The translations under genes and the position numbers were made by a program. This document shows, one piece after another, positions 27,227 through 35,290 of a stretch of DNA of 64,000 bases. Origin of the DNA: Confluentibacter flavum. GTDB lineage: Bacteria > Bacteroidota > Bacteroidia > Flavobacteriales > Flavobacteriaceae. The first letter of the stretch is position 1; the number at the start of each line of letters is the position of its first letter. The stretch spans positions 1 through 64,000 of the forward strand of contig NZ_PJEO01000054.1 in NCBI RefSeq assembly GCF_002843175.1. The letters run 5' to 3'. The notes beneath the pieces are model-generated. The model searched no databases, had not been told where the DNA came from, and saw only the letters and a program-made list of their open reading frames with translations.

Positions 27227-27241
27227 AGTTCAAAATAATAT

Positions 27242-27931
27242 ATGGCGTTAAATAGGTATAGTAATGCAGACAAAATCCTTTTGGCTGTTGATAGTATTAT
27301 TTTTGGTTTTGACAAAGCGGGGTTAAAAATTTTACTTATTAAAAGGGATTTTGAGCCTGAATTAGGCAAGTGGTCCTTAATGGGAGGTTTTCTAAAAGAG
27401 GATGAGAACTTAGATGAAGCTGCCATTCGGATATTACAACATCTTACAGGTTTACGTACCATTTATATGGAACAGCTTTATACGTTTAGTAAAGTAGATA
27501 GGGATCCGGTTGAGCGAACCTTATCGGTAGCATATTATGCGCTAATTGATATCGCCATGCATGATAAGGAGCTAATTAATACGTCAGCTCAGTGGTTTAG
27601 CTTGGATAAAGCACCTCATTTAATTTTTGATCATAATCAAATGGTTGAAAAAGCGATTGCACGATTAAAACGAAGGGCGTTAAGTAAACCAATTGGATTT
27701 GAACTTCTACCTCCAAAATTTACGATGCGTCAATTACAGAAATTATATGAGTCTATTCTTGATAAAAAATTAGACAAACGAAATTTTATTAATAAAATAA
27801 ATTCCTTTGGGATATTGGTTAGACTGGATGAAAAAGATACTAACGCATCAAAAAAGGGTGCTTATTTATATACGTTTGATAAGGTAAAGTATGATGAAAA
27901 AGTTTTGGAAGGATTTAATTTTAAAATCTAG
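27242..27931 (+). CDS. araR: AraR, NUDIX-domain transcriptional regulator of arabinose use
   Basis: A 229-residue two-domain protein. Residues 10-140 form a NUDIX-like fold (LLAVDSIIFGFDKAGLKILLIKRDFEPELGKWSLMGGFL), but the NUDIX box is degenerate: after the GGF segment the sequence reads ENLDEAAIRILQHLTGL instead of the catalytic REXXEE pattern. That fits a ligand sensor rather than a hydrolase. The C-terminal 80 residues look like the winged-helix domain of NrtR-type regulators (MRQLQKLYESILDKKLDKRNFINKI). A NUDIX-type AraR controlling arabinose genes is established in Bacteroides; the divergent position from araBDA supports the same role here. Its stop abuts the convergent gene without a spare base. 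Confidence 0.85.
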   Translation: MALNRYSNADKILLAVDSIIFGFDKAGLKILLIKRDFEPELGKWSLMGGFLKEDENLDEAAIRILQHLTGLRTIYMEQLYTFSKVDRDPVERTLSVAYYALIDIAMHDKELINTSAQWFSLDKAPHLIFDHNQMVEKAIARLKRRALSKPIGFELLPPKFTMRQLQKLYESILDKKLDKRNFINKINSFGILVRLDEKDTNASKKGAYLYTFDKVKYDEKVLEGFNFKI

Positions 27932-29521
27932 TTATTTCTGATTTACCAAATCCATTAAATTAACATCATTGCCCAATAATATTTCGGTTGGATTAATACG
28001 TCCTTTCATCGAACCGTTCTCTAATTTTAAAACACCTCTTGGGCAAACCGCACTACAAATGCCACAACCCACACAACTACTACGTACAATGTTTTCGCCT
28101 TTTTGGGCATAGGCTCGCACATCAATGCCCATTTCGCAGTAGGTAGAGCAATTTCCGCAAGAAATACATTGTCCGCCATTGGTGGTAATCCTAAATTTAG
28201 AGAACAAGCGTTGCTGAAACCCAAGAATGGCAGCCATGGGGCAACCAAATCGGCACCAGACCCTGCTTCCAAAAATGGGGTAAAAACCTGTGCCAATAAC
28301 TCCGGAAAAAATAGAACCGATTAAAAACGCATACGTGGTTCTTAAAGTTTCAGATTTAAATAAAAACAATTTGGTATCCGTACTAAAATAATGCAACCCA
28401 ATCAGAGTAATAATAATTACGAAATACCCTATCGCTCCATAACGCGCATCTTTACCCAATTCTTTTCGTTTAAAAATCATTGTTAAAATAAAAACAAGGC
28501 TTAGTAGCGTACTCACTAATAACAAAAAAACCTTTCTGGTTAACCAATATTTACTGGCATCATTTCCCAAATATGTATATATAACGGCAGTGGTCATCAA
28601 CACCACGAATACCAAAACGCTATGTACCACCCAACGCTCTATTTTCCAAGCGATTTGACGCTTATCACTTAATTGCCTATATGGATCGCCCGCGGTTTCT
28701 GCCAATGCACCACAACCACAAACCCAAGAGCAATACCAGCGTTTACCATATTTGTAGGTTAGTATCGGCGTGATTATTAAAATAGAAGCAATGCCGAAAA
28801 TTAATAAACCCAAACCAACATCGCCAGCATCTATAAATTGATTGATTCGGTAGCGTTCAAAATTATAATAGTTTAAAGGCCAGATACTTTTTAAATCGTA
28901 ATAAGGCAAATCCGAATTTAAGCGATACATCAATTCAGGAATCAAAAAGGCAAATGCCAATTGAAAAAACATGACGGAAATCGTCCGCAACTTTTCATGC
29001 CTATTATTACGATATTTCAGCATAAACTTGTAGCCAAAAATCAGGATAGCAACCGTATAAAGCGTTCCGTAAACAAACCATTGGCTTGCTGGTCTGCTAC
29101 TTAATAAGTCGCTTAATGGGTCGAACAAAGCAATTAAACCTGTATTGCTTTCTCCATTGGAAGTTAAGCCCAAATATTTTGGATAGAAGTAAAGTACAAT
29201 GTAAAATAGAGTTAGTAAAACCCCAATAAGCCAACCTACAACACCTTTTGATGATATAGATTTAAACCAAATGCCGTCATTTTTTATGCCTTTTGATGTA
29301 TTTAAGTAAGCGTCATTAGAAAAAATAATTGTTCCAACAGCAATTAAAGCGATGGACAGCGTTAAAAACAAACTTTTATTTGAAAAGTCTGTATTAAAAA
29401 GTGCGAGCACTAAAATGAAACAGCCAGTAAAACCAATAGCTAATGCTATTTTTTGTTTCGCTGAAAGGTCTTGCGCATCTGGTTTTGCTAAAGACATGCT
29501 TTGATTAAGTTTATTGCTCAT
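27932..29521 (-). CDS. Membrane polyferredoxin (NapH/NosR/CcoG-like 4Fe-4S protein)
   Basis: A 529-residue inner-membrane protein with about ten hydrophobic segments and iron-sulfur motifs. WYCSWVCGCGALAE near 262 and WCRFGCPMAAILG near 423 are the CxxxC motifs of the NapH/NosR type. Two classical 4Fe-4S sets follow, CISCGNCSTYCEMG and CVGCGICSAVCPRG, near 452 and 485. It should pass electrons across or along the membrane. It overlaps the upstream FAD oxidoreductase gene by four bases (ATGA), so the two form a pair: a flavoprotein feeding a membrane iron-sulfur chain. The terminal acceptor is unknown and no reductase lies nearby. Confidence 0.82.
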   Translation of the reverse strand: MSNKLNQSMSLAKPDAQDLSAKQKIALAIGFTGCFILVLALFNTDFSNKSLFLTLSIALIAVGTIIFSNDAYLNTSKGIKNDGIWFKSISSKGVVGWLIGVLLTLFYIVLYFYPKYLGLTSNGESNTGLIALFDPLSDLLSSRPASQWFVYGTLYTVAILIFGYKFMLKYRNNRHEKLRTISVMFFQLAFAFLIPELMYRLNSDLPYYDLKSIWPLNYYNFERYRINQFIDAGDVGLGLLIFGIASILIITPILTYKYGKRWYCSWVCGCGALAETAGDPYRQLSDKRQIAWKIERWVVHSVLVFVVLMTTAVIYTYLGNDASKYWLTRKVFLLLVSTLLSLVFILTMIFKRKELGKDARYGAIGYFVIIITLIGLHYFSTDTKLFLFKSETLRTTYAFLIGSIFSGVIGTGFYPIFGSRVWCRFGCPMAAILGFQQRLFSKFRITTNGGQCISCGNCSTYCEMGIDVRAYAQKGENIVRSSCVGCGICSAVCPRGVLKLENGSMKGRINPTEILLGNDVNLMDLVNQK

Positions 29522-30822
29522 ACAATCTGCAATTGGTTTTTATAGGCATTTTGAATGTCTTGCTCGTAATGTTTGTAAAATTCTGGATCAAAATTAGCTT
29601 CAGATAAATGATTAATAACATAACCTATATCTCGTTTTTCAGTTAGCAACCTATCAAAAACCTCGTGACGCATACGTATTCCCAAGGTATTAATGCCTAA
29701 AAACTGATTCGTATTTTTATTAAAAGCAATGGTGATGCATTTGGTGTCGTCATCATGTTTCCAATGAACATGTGCTTCATAATCTGGTTTTCCTTTGGTG
29801 CCATGAACCCAACCATAGGTTTGATATTCAATATCAAAAAACTTAGCAGAATTAAACCAGTGTCCGGGATTGTAAGTCATTTTATGTCCACAAATGGTTT
29901 GTGCCAACACTTCGCCCATCATACGGCCTGTGTACCAAACGGCTTCAATGGATTTTCTGTTTCCAATGGCTTCACGTTGTTCGGCACAATCGCCAATGGC
30001 ATACACATTGGGGATATTGGTTTCTAAAAACCGATTTACCAAAACACCTTCATTGGTTTCTATGTCAGAATGTTTTATAAAATCGATATTTGGTGAAACC
30101 CCAGCCGTTAAGCCAACAAAATCACAGTTGATTTCTTCATTAGTTTCTTCTATGATTATGGATTTTACTTTGCCGTTTTCATCAGAAATAATCTCTTTTA
30201 AATTAGAAGATAATCGTAAATCGATATGATGGTTTTTAATGTGTCTATTAATCATGTCGCTTTCACCATCAGGTAAGACACCGTTCCAAAAACTGGATTC
30301 ACGGACTAAAAACGTGACTGGAATATTTCTGGAATTGAGCATTTCAGCCAACTCAATACCAATCAAACCACCACCAACAATCACGGCCCGTTTGCAGGTT
30401 TTGTTATTTGGGGCATATAATTCTAAGTTTTCTAAATCTTGCTTGCTATATAAGCCTTGTACGCCTTTCAAATCTTGTCCTTTCCATCCAAATTTGTTAG
30501 GTTTGCTGCCAGTGGCAATAATCAATGTGTCATAATCAAGCTTTTCGCCATCAGAAAAATGAAGGGTTTTAGTGTCTGTGTCAATGGTTTCTACAAACCC
30601 TTTTTTAAGGTCGATTCGGTTTTTCTCCCAAAACCAATCTTCATAAGGTTTGGTGTGCTCGAATTTCATGTGTCCCATATACACATACATCAAGGCTGTT
30701 CTGGAAAAAAAATAATCAGATTCAGCAGAAATGATGGTAATTTTTTTATTGGAAAGTTTTCTAATATGTCGGGCAGCAGTCACACCCGAAATACCATTAC
30801 CAATAATAACAATATGCTCCAT
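29518..30822 (-). CDS. NAD(P)/FAD-dependent oxidoreductase
   Basis: A 434-residue pyridine-nucleotide disulfide-oxidoreductase family flavoprotein, similar in layout to rubredoxin reductase, NirB N-terminal and Nox-type enzymes. FAD-binding GNGISG is at 8-13; the second GxGxxG (VGGGLIGIE) near 152 binds NAD(P)H; VYAIGDCAE near 275 completes the FAD site. After this an extra C-terminal domain of about 130 residues (from NPGHWFNSAKFFDIEYQTYG) has no CxxC pair. The gene is translationally coupled to the polyferredoxin behind it, so NAD(P)H oxidation linked to membrane electron transfer is the likely job. Confidence 0.82.
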   Translation of the reverse strand: MEHIVIIGNGISGVTAARHIRKLSNKKITIISAESDYFFSRTALMYVYMGHMKFEHTKPYEDWFWEKNRIDLKKGFVETIDTDTKTLHFSDGEKLDYDTLIIATGSKPNKFGWKGQDLKGVQGLYSKQDLENLELYAPNNKTCKRAVIVGGGLIGIELAEMLNSRNIPVTFLVRESSFWNGVLPDGESDMINRHIKNHHIDLRLSSNLKEIISDENGKVKSIIIEETNEEINCDFVGLTAGVSPNIDFIKHSDIETNEGVLVNRFLETNIPNVYAIGDCAEQREAIGNRKSIEAVWYTGRMMGEVLAQTICGHKMTYNPGHWFNSAKFFDIEYQTYGWVHGTKGKPDYEAHVHWKHDDDTKCITIAFNKNTNQFLGINTLGIRMRHEVFDRLLTEKRDIGYVINHLSEANFDPEFYKHYEQDIQNAYKNQLQIV

Positions 30823-30916
30823 GAAATGTGTTTCGTTGAAAGGTTTGTCGATGGGTTTGTTAAAAGCTTAATATTATAAATTGATTTTGTTTAAATTTAA
30901 ACATTAAATTTTAGGT

Positions 30917-31921
30917 ATGAGAACATTTTTTGGGCTGTTTGCCATTTTTTTATTAAGTGGTTGCTCTATGGCTCCCGATAAACCGCAAAAAATTAATGGT
31001 GTTAGTTTTGTGTCATCCCGAGATACTATTAATGCTACACATATAGACCCCGTGGTGAATATTCATGCCAATTATGCGTCTATCATGCCTTTTGGTTTTG
31101 TTAGGAGCGTTGATCATCATGAGATTAATTACAATAGGCAGAGGCAATGGTATGGAGAAAGGAGAGACGGTGTTAGACAATACATAAAAAGTTTAAAGGC
31201 ACGAGGTATAAAAATTATGCTGAAACCCCAGCTGTGGGTCGGCGGCGTGTTTACTGGACAAATAAAAATGAATGATGAAGCAGCATGGGAGCAATTTGAG
31301 AACTCATATTCCAGCTATATTTTAGAATATGCAGCGTTAGCAGAGGAAGTTAAAGCCGATATTTTTTGTATTGGCACCGAATTGGAAAGCTTTATTGACC
31401 ACCGACCCGATTATTGGAAACGGTTAATAACGGATATAAAAAAAGTGTACAAAGGAAAATTAACCTATGCCGCCAATTGGAACGAATATGATAGAACGCC
31501 TTTTTGGAATGAATTGGATTATGTTGGCATTGATGCTTATTTTCCGGTGAGTGATTTAAAAACCCCCAAGTTGGAAGATTGTAAATTGGGTTGGTTAAAA
31601 CATAAAGATACCATCCACGCATTTTCGAAAAAACACAATAAGCCTATATTATTTACTGAATATGGCTATAGAAGTGTCGATTTTGCTGGAAAACAACCTT
31701 GGCGAAGCGATAGGGATATGGACCAAGTAAACTTTGAAGCCCAAAACAATACCACTCAAGCATTATTGGAAACCTTTTGGGATGAAGAATGGTTTGTAGG
31801 CGGCTTTGTTTGGAAATGGTTTCATAACCACGAACGTTCTGGAGGCGAAAACGATTCGCAATTTACACCGCAAAACAAACCTACTGAAGCTATTTTAAAA
31901 GAGTGGTATTCGAAATATTGA
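30917..31921 (+). CDS. GH113-like glycoside hydrolase lipoprotein
   Basis: A 334-residue TIM-barrel protein with a lipoprotein signal ending LLSGC (Cys16). The barrel begins KINGVSFVSS and contains GIKIMLKPQLWVGG, FCIGTELESF (candidate acid/base Glu near 155), WNELDYVGIDAYFP, and PILFTEYGYRSVDFAGKQPW (candidate nucleophile Glu near 244). These stretches match the GH113 group of beta-mannan-active enzymes. The substrate is not proven; mannan or gluco-/galactomannan would be expected. It stands alone without SusC/D or other mannan genes, unless manA 5 kb away is considered. Confidence 0.78.
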   Translation: MRTFFGLFAIFLLSGCSMAPDKPQKINGVSFVSSRDTINATHIDPVVNIHANYASIMPFGFVRSVDHHEINYNRQRQWYGERRDGVRQYIKSLKARGIKIMLKPQLWVGGVFTGQIKMNDEAAWEQFENSYSSYILEYAALAEEVKADIFCIGTELESFIDHRPDYWKRLITDIKKVYKGKLTYAANWNEYDRTPFWNELDYVGIDAYFPVSDLKTPKLEDCKLGWLKHKDTIHAFSKKHNKPILFTEYGYRSVDFAGKQPWRSDRDMDQVNFEAQNNTTQALLETFWDEEWFVGGFVWKWFHNHERSGGENDSQFTPQNKPTEAILKEWYSKY

Positions 31922-31962
31922 ATTTATAAACCCTCATTTTTAATATAAACTTAACCCCATAA

Positions 31963-31994
31963 TTTATCATTCTCAACGATATCTCTTAGTTTTG
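31963..31994 (+). promoter_or_regulatory. Candidate promoter for the phosphoesterase gene
   Basis: TAGTTTTG at 31987-31994 is a perfect -7 element; TTTA at 31963-31966 lies 20 bases upstream in the -33 position. The transcript would carry a leader of about 95 bases that includes a 27-codon reading frame. Confidence 0.4.
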
Positions 31995-32007
31995 CAAAAA
32001 ATAGATT

Positions 32008-32091
32008 ATGAAATGCCTATTGCCAAATTTAAAAACCAACCCACAGTATACAAAAGGCATTGCATCTGACCATATTAAAACATTAAATTAA
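32008..32091 (+). CDS. Possible 27-residue leader ORF
   Basis: An ATG-initiated frame of 27 residues (begins MKCLLPNLKTNPQYTKG) lies between the candidate promoter and the phosphoesterase gene and stops five bases before its start codon. There is no recognisable motif and no hydrophobic segment. It may be a translated leader or chance; codon content is ordinary for the AT-rich background. Confidence 0.18.
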   Translation: MKCLLPNLKTNPQYTKGIASDHIKTLN

Positions 32092-32096
32092 AACAG

Positions 32097-32828
32097 ATGA
32101 ATACGTTTGTTATTGGTGATATTCATGGCGGATTAAAAGCATTGATTCAGCTATTGAATAAGTTGGAAATACAAGATGAAGACACCCTTATTTTTTTGGG
32201 TGATTATGTGGATGGATGGAGCGAATCGGCTCAAGTGATTCAGTTTGTCATGGAGCTTTCAGAAAAGATAAACTGTATTTTTATTAAAGGAAACCATGAT
32301 GTTTGGTGCGAAGAATGGTTAAAATCCGATGACGTTAATCCCACTTGGTACATGCACGGTGGCAAAGAAACCATGGAAAGTTATATGGGTTTTTCTAAAG
32401 AAGACAAAGAACAGCACCTACAATTTTTTCAAAATATGCCACTTTATTTTATAGATGATAAAAATAGATTATTCATTCATGCTGGTTTTACATCCATGCA
32501 TGGTGTAGAGAAAGAAGTTTTTAGAGAGACGTTTTATTTTGACCGAACACTTTGGGAAATGGCTTTGGCTCTGGATAAAAATATAGGTGTCCATTCAGAA
32601 TTATACCCAAATCGATTAAAAAATTATAGCGAAATTTTTATAGGTCATACCCCAACCATCAATTTTAATTCTTACGAACCTATGCATGCTGCCAATGTTT
32701 GGAATGTAGATACGGGTGCTACATTTTATGGAAAACTTACAGGCATGAATATCGATACCAAAACCTTTTTTCAAAGTGATGTTGTAAAAACATTGTACCC
32801 AAACGAAATGGGTCGAAATAAAATTTAG
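32097..32828 (+). CDS. Metallophosphoesterase, serine/threonine-phosphatase-like
   Basis: A 243-residue calcineurin-like phosphoesterase. All metal-binding signatures are present: GDIHGG at 7-12, GDYVDG at 35-40, KGNHD at 64-68, then IHAGF near 140 and GHTPT near 182. The compact size resembles PrpA-type protein phosphatases and diadenosine tetraphosphatases, so the substrate may be a phosphoprotein or a dinucleotide. Cytosolic. Its last four bases overlap the end of the convergent hydroxylase gene. Confidence 0.87.
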   Translation: MNTFVIGDIHGGLKALIQLLNKLEIQDEDTLIFLGDYVDGWSESAQVIQFVMELSEKINCIFIKGNHDVWCEEWLKSDDVNPTWYMHGGKETMESYMGFSKEDKEQHLQFFQNMPLYFIDDKNRLFIHAGFTSMHGVEKEVFRETFYFDRTLWEMALALDKNIGVHSELYPNRLKNYSEIFIGHTPTINFNSYEPMHAANVWNVDTGATFYGKLTGMNIDTKTFFQSDVVKTLYPNEMGRNKI

Positions 32829-33718
32829 CGACTATGCTTTTTATTAAGTGGATACAGTTCCTGGTTAATAAAATCTTTCGGGAAATCCTCATCGCCATCA
32901 AAACCTAGTTCAATATCACGACCATCGTATGGGACATGGCTGGTTTTAAAAAGGTAATCCCAAATACTTAAAGTGAGTCCGTAGTTAATACCATATTTGG
33001 CATGCTTTGGAAGTTGTTTGGCATGATGCCAAATATGCATTTTTGGGTTATTAAAAATGTATTTAAAAACACCATAATTCCAACCCAAATTGGCATGATT
33101 CAAATGTCCAATGGCGATATTAAAAAAATGGACAATAGCTACATCTTGCGCATTAAATCCGCCAATAATGGCTAGCGGAATATAGCGCAACGAATTGTAA
33201 ACAACTGGTTCCATCCAATGGTAACGCAAATGGGCGGCAAACCCCATTTCTTTAACGCTGTGGTGCACTTTGTGAAAGTTCCATAAAAATGGTACTCGGT
33301 GCAGTAAACGATGTATGTTCCATTGTACAAAATCGTTTACCAGAAAAAAGATAAACAAGCCTAGCCATTGAGGTACATGGTTTGAGTCCACCAATTGAAA
33401 ACTAGACATGGATAATCCCACAATGTTTAAAATATCATTAAAAATAGCTTCAGCTGTATTTGAAAGTGCAATCAGGACGATTAGATTAAGTAAAAAGAAA
33501 TTGAAGAACATATAAAAGGTGTCCAACCAAAAATCTTTTCTAAAAACAGCTTGGTTTTTTCGCCAAGGAAAGAAAATTTCAAGAATCCAAACCACTAATG
33601 AAATAATGATTAAACCATAAAAATAGTTGTCCCAATGGTTGATGGAAATCAGCTCATGCTTGAGGTAATTCCAATAACCAGAATAAGCATTTTTTATGAC
33701 ATCAATATATTTTTCCAT
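32825..33718 (-). CDS. Sterol desaturase / fatty acid hydroxylase family protein
   Basis: A 297-residue membrane di-iron enzyme of the fatty acid hydroxylase superfamily. Four hydrophobic segments and the His clusters HRLLH, HKVHHS and WHHAKQLPKHAKYG are visible. In Bacteroidota such proteins often hydroxylate or desaturate lipids or carotenoids (CrtZ-like); the substrate is unknown. The start chosen follows a small palindrome; an extended frame would begin 66 bases upstream and translate that palindrome as part of an unlikely N-terminus. Confidence 0.82.
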   Translation of the reverse strand: MEKYIDVIKNAYSGYWNYLKHELISINHWDNYFYGLIIISLVVWILEIFFPWRKNQAVFRKDFWLDTFYMFFNFFLLNLIVLIALSNTAEAIFNDILNIVGLSMSSFQLVDSNHVPQWLGLFIFFLVNDFVQWNIHRLLHRVPFLWNFHKVHHSVKEMGFAAHLRYHWMEPVVYNSLRYIPLAIIGGFNAQDVAIVHFFNIAIGHLNHANLGWNYGVFKYIFNNPKMHIWHHAKQLPKHAKYGINYGLTLSIWDYLFKTSHVPYDGRDIELGFDGDEDFPKDFINQELYPLNKKHSR

Positions 33719-33724
33719 AATAAC

Positions 33725-33742
33725 TTCCTGCGAAGGCAGGAA
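33725..33742. repeat. Short palindromic element just ahead of the hydroxylase start
   Basis: TTCCTGC-GAAG-GCAGGAA, a perfect 7-bp stem with a 4-base loop, only six bases before the start codon of the hydroxylase gene on the minus strand. From memory, elements of this sequence recur between genes in Flavobacteriaceae genomes; only one copy lies in this window. In the mRNA it could fold over the ribosome landing area. Confidence 0.6.
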
Positions 33743-33791
33743 TCTATTTTTAACTAAGTAGGAACAAATTTTCATTCCCCACACGCCAAAT

Positions 33792-34604
33792 TTATAATGT
33801 TTTAATAAGTTCTTTAAAAAGTGTGATCATGTCTGGTTCTGCTTTTTCTGCCATGCCAATAATTTCAGTAATATTCACTGGTTTCAGGTTATCTGGATCG
33901 CATTCGTCAGTTAAAACAGAAACAGCGGCGACTTTTAATTTTAAATGGTTCGCAACAATAATTTCTGGTACCGTACTCATGCCTACGGCATCGGCGCCTA
34001 AAATTTTTAACATGCGGTATTCGGCGCGGGTTTCCAATTGCGGACCAACCACACTGGCGTAAACACCTTCGTGCAATTTTATGTCATTTGCTTTGGCGAT
34101 TGATTTGAATTTCAAATTGATATCGGCATCATACGGCGCGCTCATATCGGCAAAACGTTCGCCTAAATGTTCTACCCCTTTAAAAGCCAAAGGGGAGTTT
34201 CCTTGAAGATTGATGTGGTCTTCAATAAGCATGAGTTCACCTTTTTTAAAATTAAGATTGATGGCACCTGCGGCATTGGAAACCAATAAGGTTTTTATGC
34301 CTAATTTTTCCATAATGCGAACGGGATATGTCACGTCTTGTAACGAATAGCCCTCGTAAAAATGAAAACGTCCTTGCATGACGATGACTTTTTTACCTTC
34401 TAAAATACCATAAATAAGTTTGCCTTTATGGAATTCTACGGTTGCTGTCGGAAAGTTTGGAATGTGATTATAACTAGCTTCTTTTAATATTTCTATTTCA
34501 TTAACCAGTTGCCCTAGGCCAGTACCTAGAATGATACCAATTTCGGGGTTTTCAAAACCTTTGCCGTGCAGGTAGTCTACGGTTTCTGCTATATCTTTAA
34601 TCAT
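33792..34604 (-). CDS. punA: Purine-nucleoside phosphorylase (trimeric PunA type)
   Basis: A 270-residue protein that splits purine nucleosides with phosphate to base and (deoxy)ribose 1-phosphate. Marks: GIILGTGLGQLVNEI, NFPTATVEFHKG with the phosphate-contact His, MQGRFHFYEGY, VSNAAGAIN, the family stretch GPQLETRAEYRMLKILGADAVGMSTVPE and TDECDPDNLKPVN with the purine-contact Asn. It lies 27 bases downstream of the arsenosugar glycosyltransferase gene on the same strand, which hints at a role in handling the adenine-bearing intermediate of that pathway, besides general salvage. Confidence 0.92.
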   Translation of the reverse strand: MIKDIAETVDYLHGKGFENPEIGIILGTGLGQLVNEIEILKEASYNHIPNFPTATVEFHKGKLIYGILEGKKVIVMQGRFHFYEGYSLQDVTYPVRIMEKLGIKTLLVSNAAGAINLNFKKGELMLIEDHINLQGNSPLAFKGVEHLGERFADMSAPYDADINLKFKSIAKANDIKLHEGVYASVVGPQLETRAEYRMLKILGADAVGMSTVPEIIVANHLKLKVAAVSVLTDECDPDNLKPVNITEIIGMAEKAEPDMITLFKELIKTL

Positions 34605-34631
34605 TAATTTTTTTGATTTTTTGTTACCATT

Positions 34632-35279
34632 TTAAGCTATTAAATCCTCATAAGTATCTATGTCGTTTAATGTCTCTAAAGTAGTGAATTTGATATTGTT
34701 TTCTCTTAACTCATTTAAAGTTTCTTCCAATAAATTAGAAGTGCTCCATGGTTTGTTTTTAAAAAGAGATTCGTTCATTTTAGAGAGTCCCAATAAATAA
34801 TAACCGCCATCTTTGGCAGGGCCTATAACAACCTCATGGGTATTTAAAGCTTGGTATGCTGAATTGATATGAAGTGGTTTCAGATCGAATAAATCGCTAC
34901 CAATTATGATTGCTTTTTCGTAACCCATTTGAAATAGTTCTAAAAAAGCAGTCTCCATTTTCACGCCTAAGTCACCTTCTGATTGTAATTTTTTTCTAAA
35001 AATAGCATCTTCCCAAATATCGTTTTTTTGAATGGCTTCAGAATAAAATACAAATCTATCTGCCGTAATACTTTTGGTAACATCGGACGTATGTAGTAGT
35101 AACTGTTTGTATATTTTTAATGCGGCTTCGTTGCCTATGGTTTCGGCAAGCCGGGTTTTACATTTACCAAGTTCTGGATTTCTGATAAAGATTATTAATG
35201 CGTTTTTAGACGTTGGAAAATGAAAATCGTCAACCATGTCTGGATTGTCAGTATTATCATTATTAATTAAAATACTCAT
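34632..35279 (-). CDS. Arsenosugar-type glycosyltransferase (DUF2064, TIGR04282-like)
   Basis: A 215-residue GT-A fold protein of the DUF2064 group. ALIIFIRNPELGKCKTRLAETIG near 28 is the nucleotide-binding start, IIIGSDLFDLKP carries the position of a DxD-like motif, and VIGPAKDGGYYLLGLSK near 130 is the family signature. This subfamily is regularly adjacent to the radical-SAM protein ArsS and is thought to move a sugar onto the arsenic-containing nucleoside-derived intermediate. It is 11 bases behind arsS in the same transcript. Confidence 0.82.
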   Translation of the reverse strand: MSILINNDNTDNPDMVDDFHFPTSKNALIIFIRNPELGKCKTRLAETIGNEAALKIYKQLLLHTSDVTKSITADRFVFYSEAIQKNDIWEDAIFRKKLQSEGDLGVKMETAFLELFQMGYEKAIIIGSDLFDLKPLHINSAYQALNTHEVVIGPAKDGGYYLLGLSKMNESLFKNKPWSTSNLLEETLNELRENNIKFTTLETLNDIDTYEDLIA

Positions 35280-35290
35280 ATTCTTCCTTT

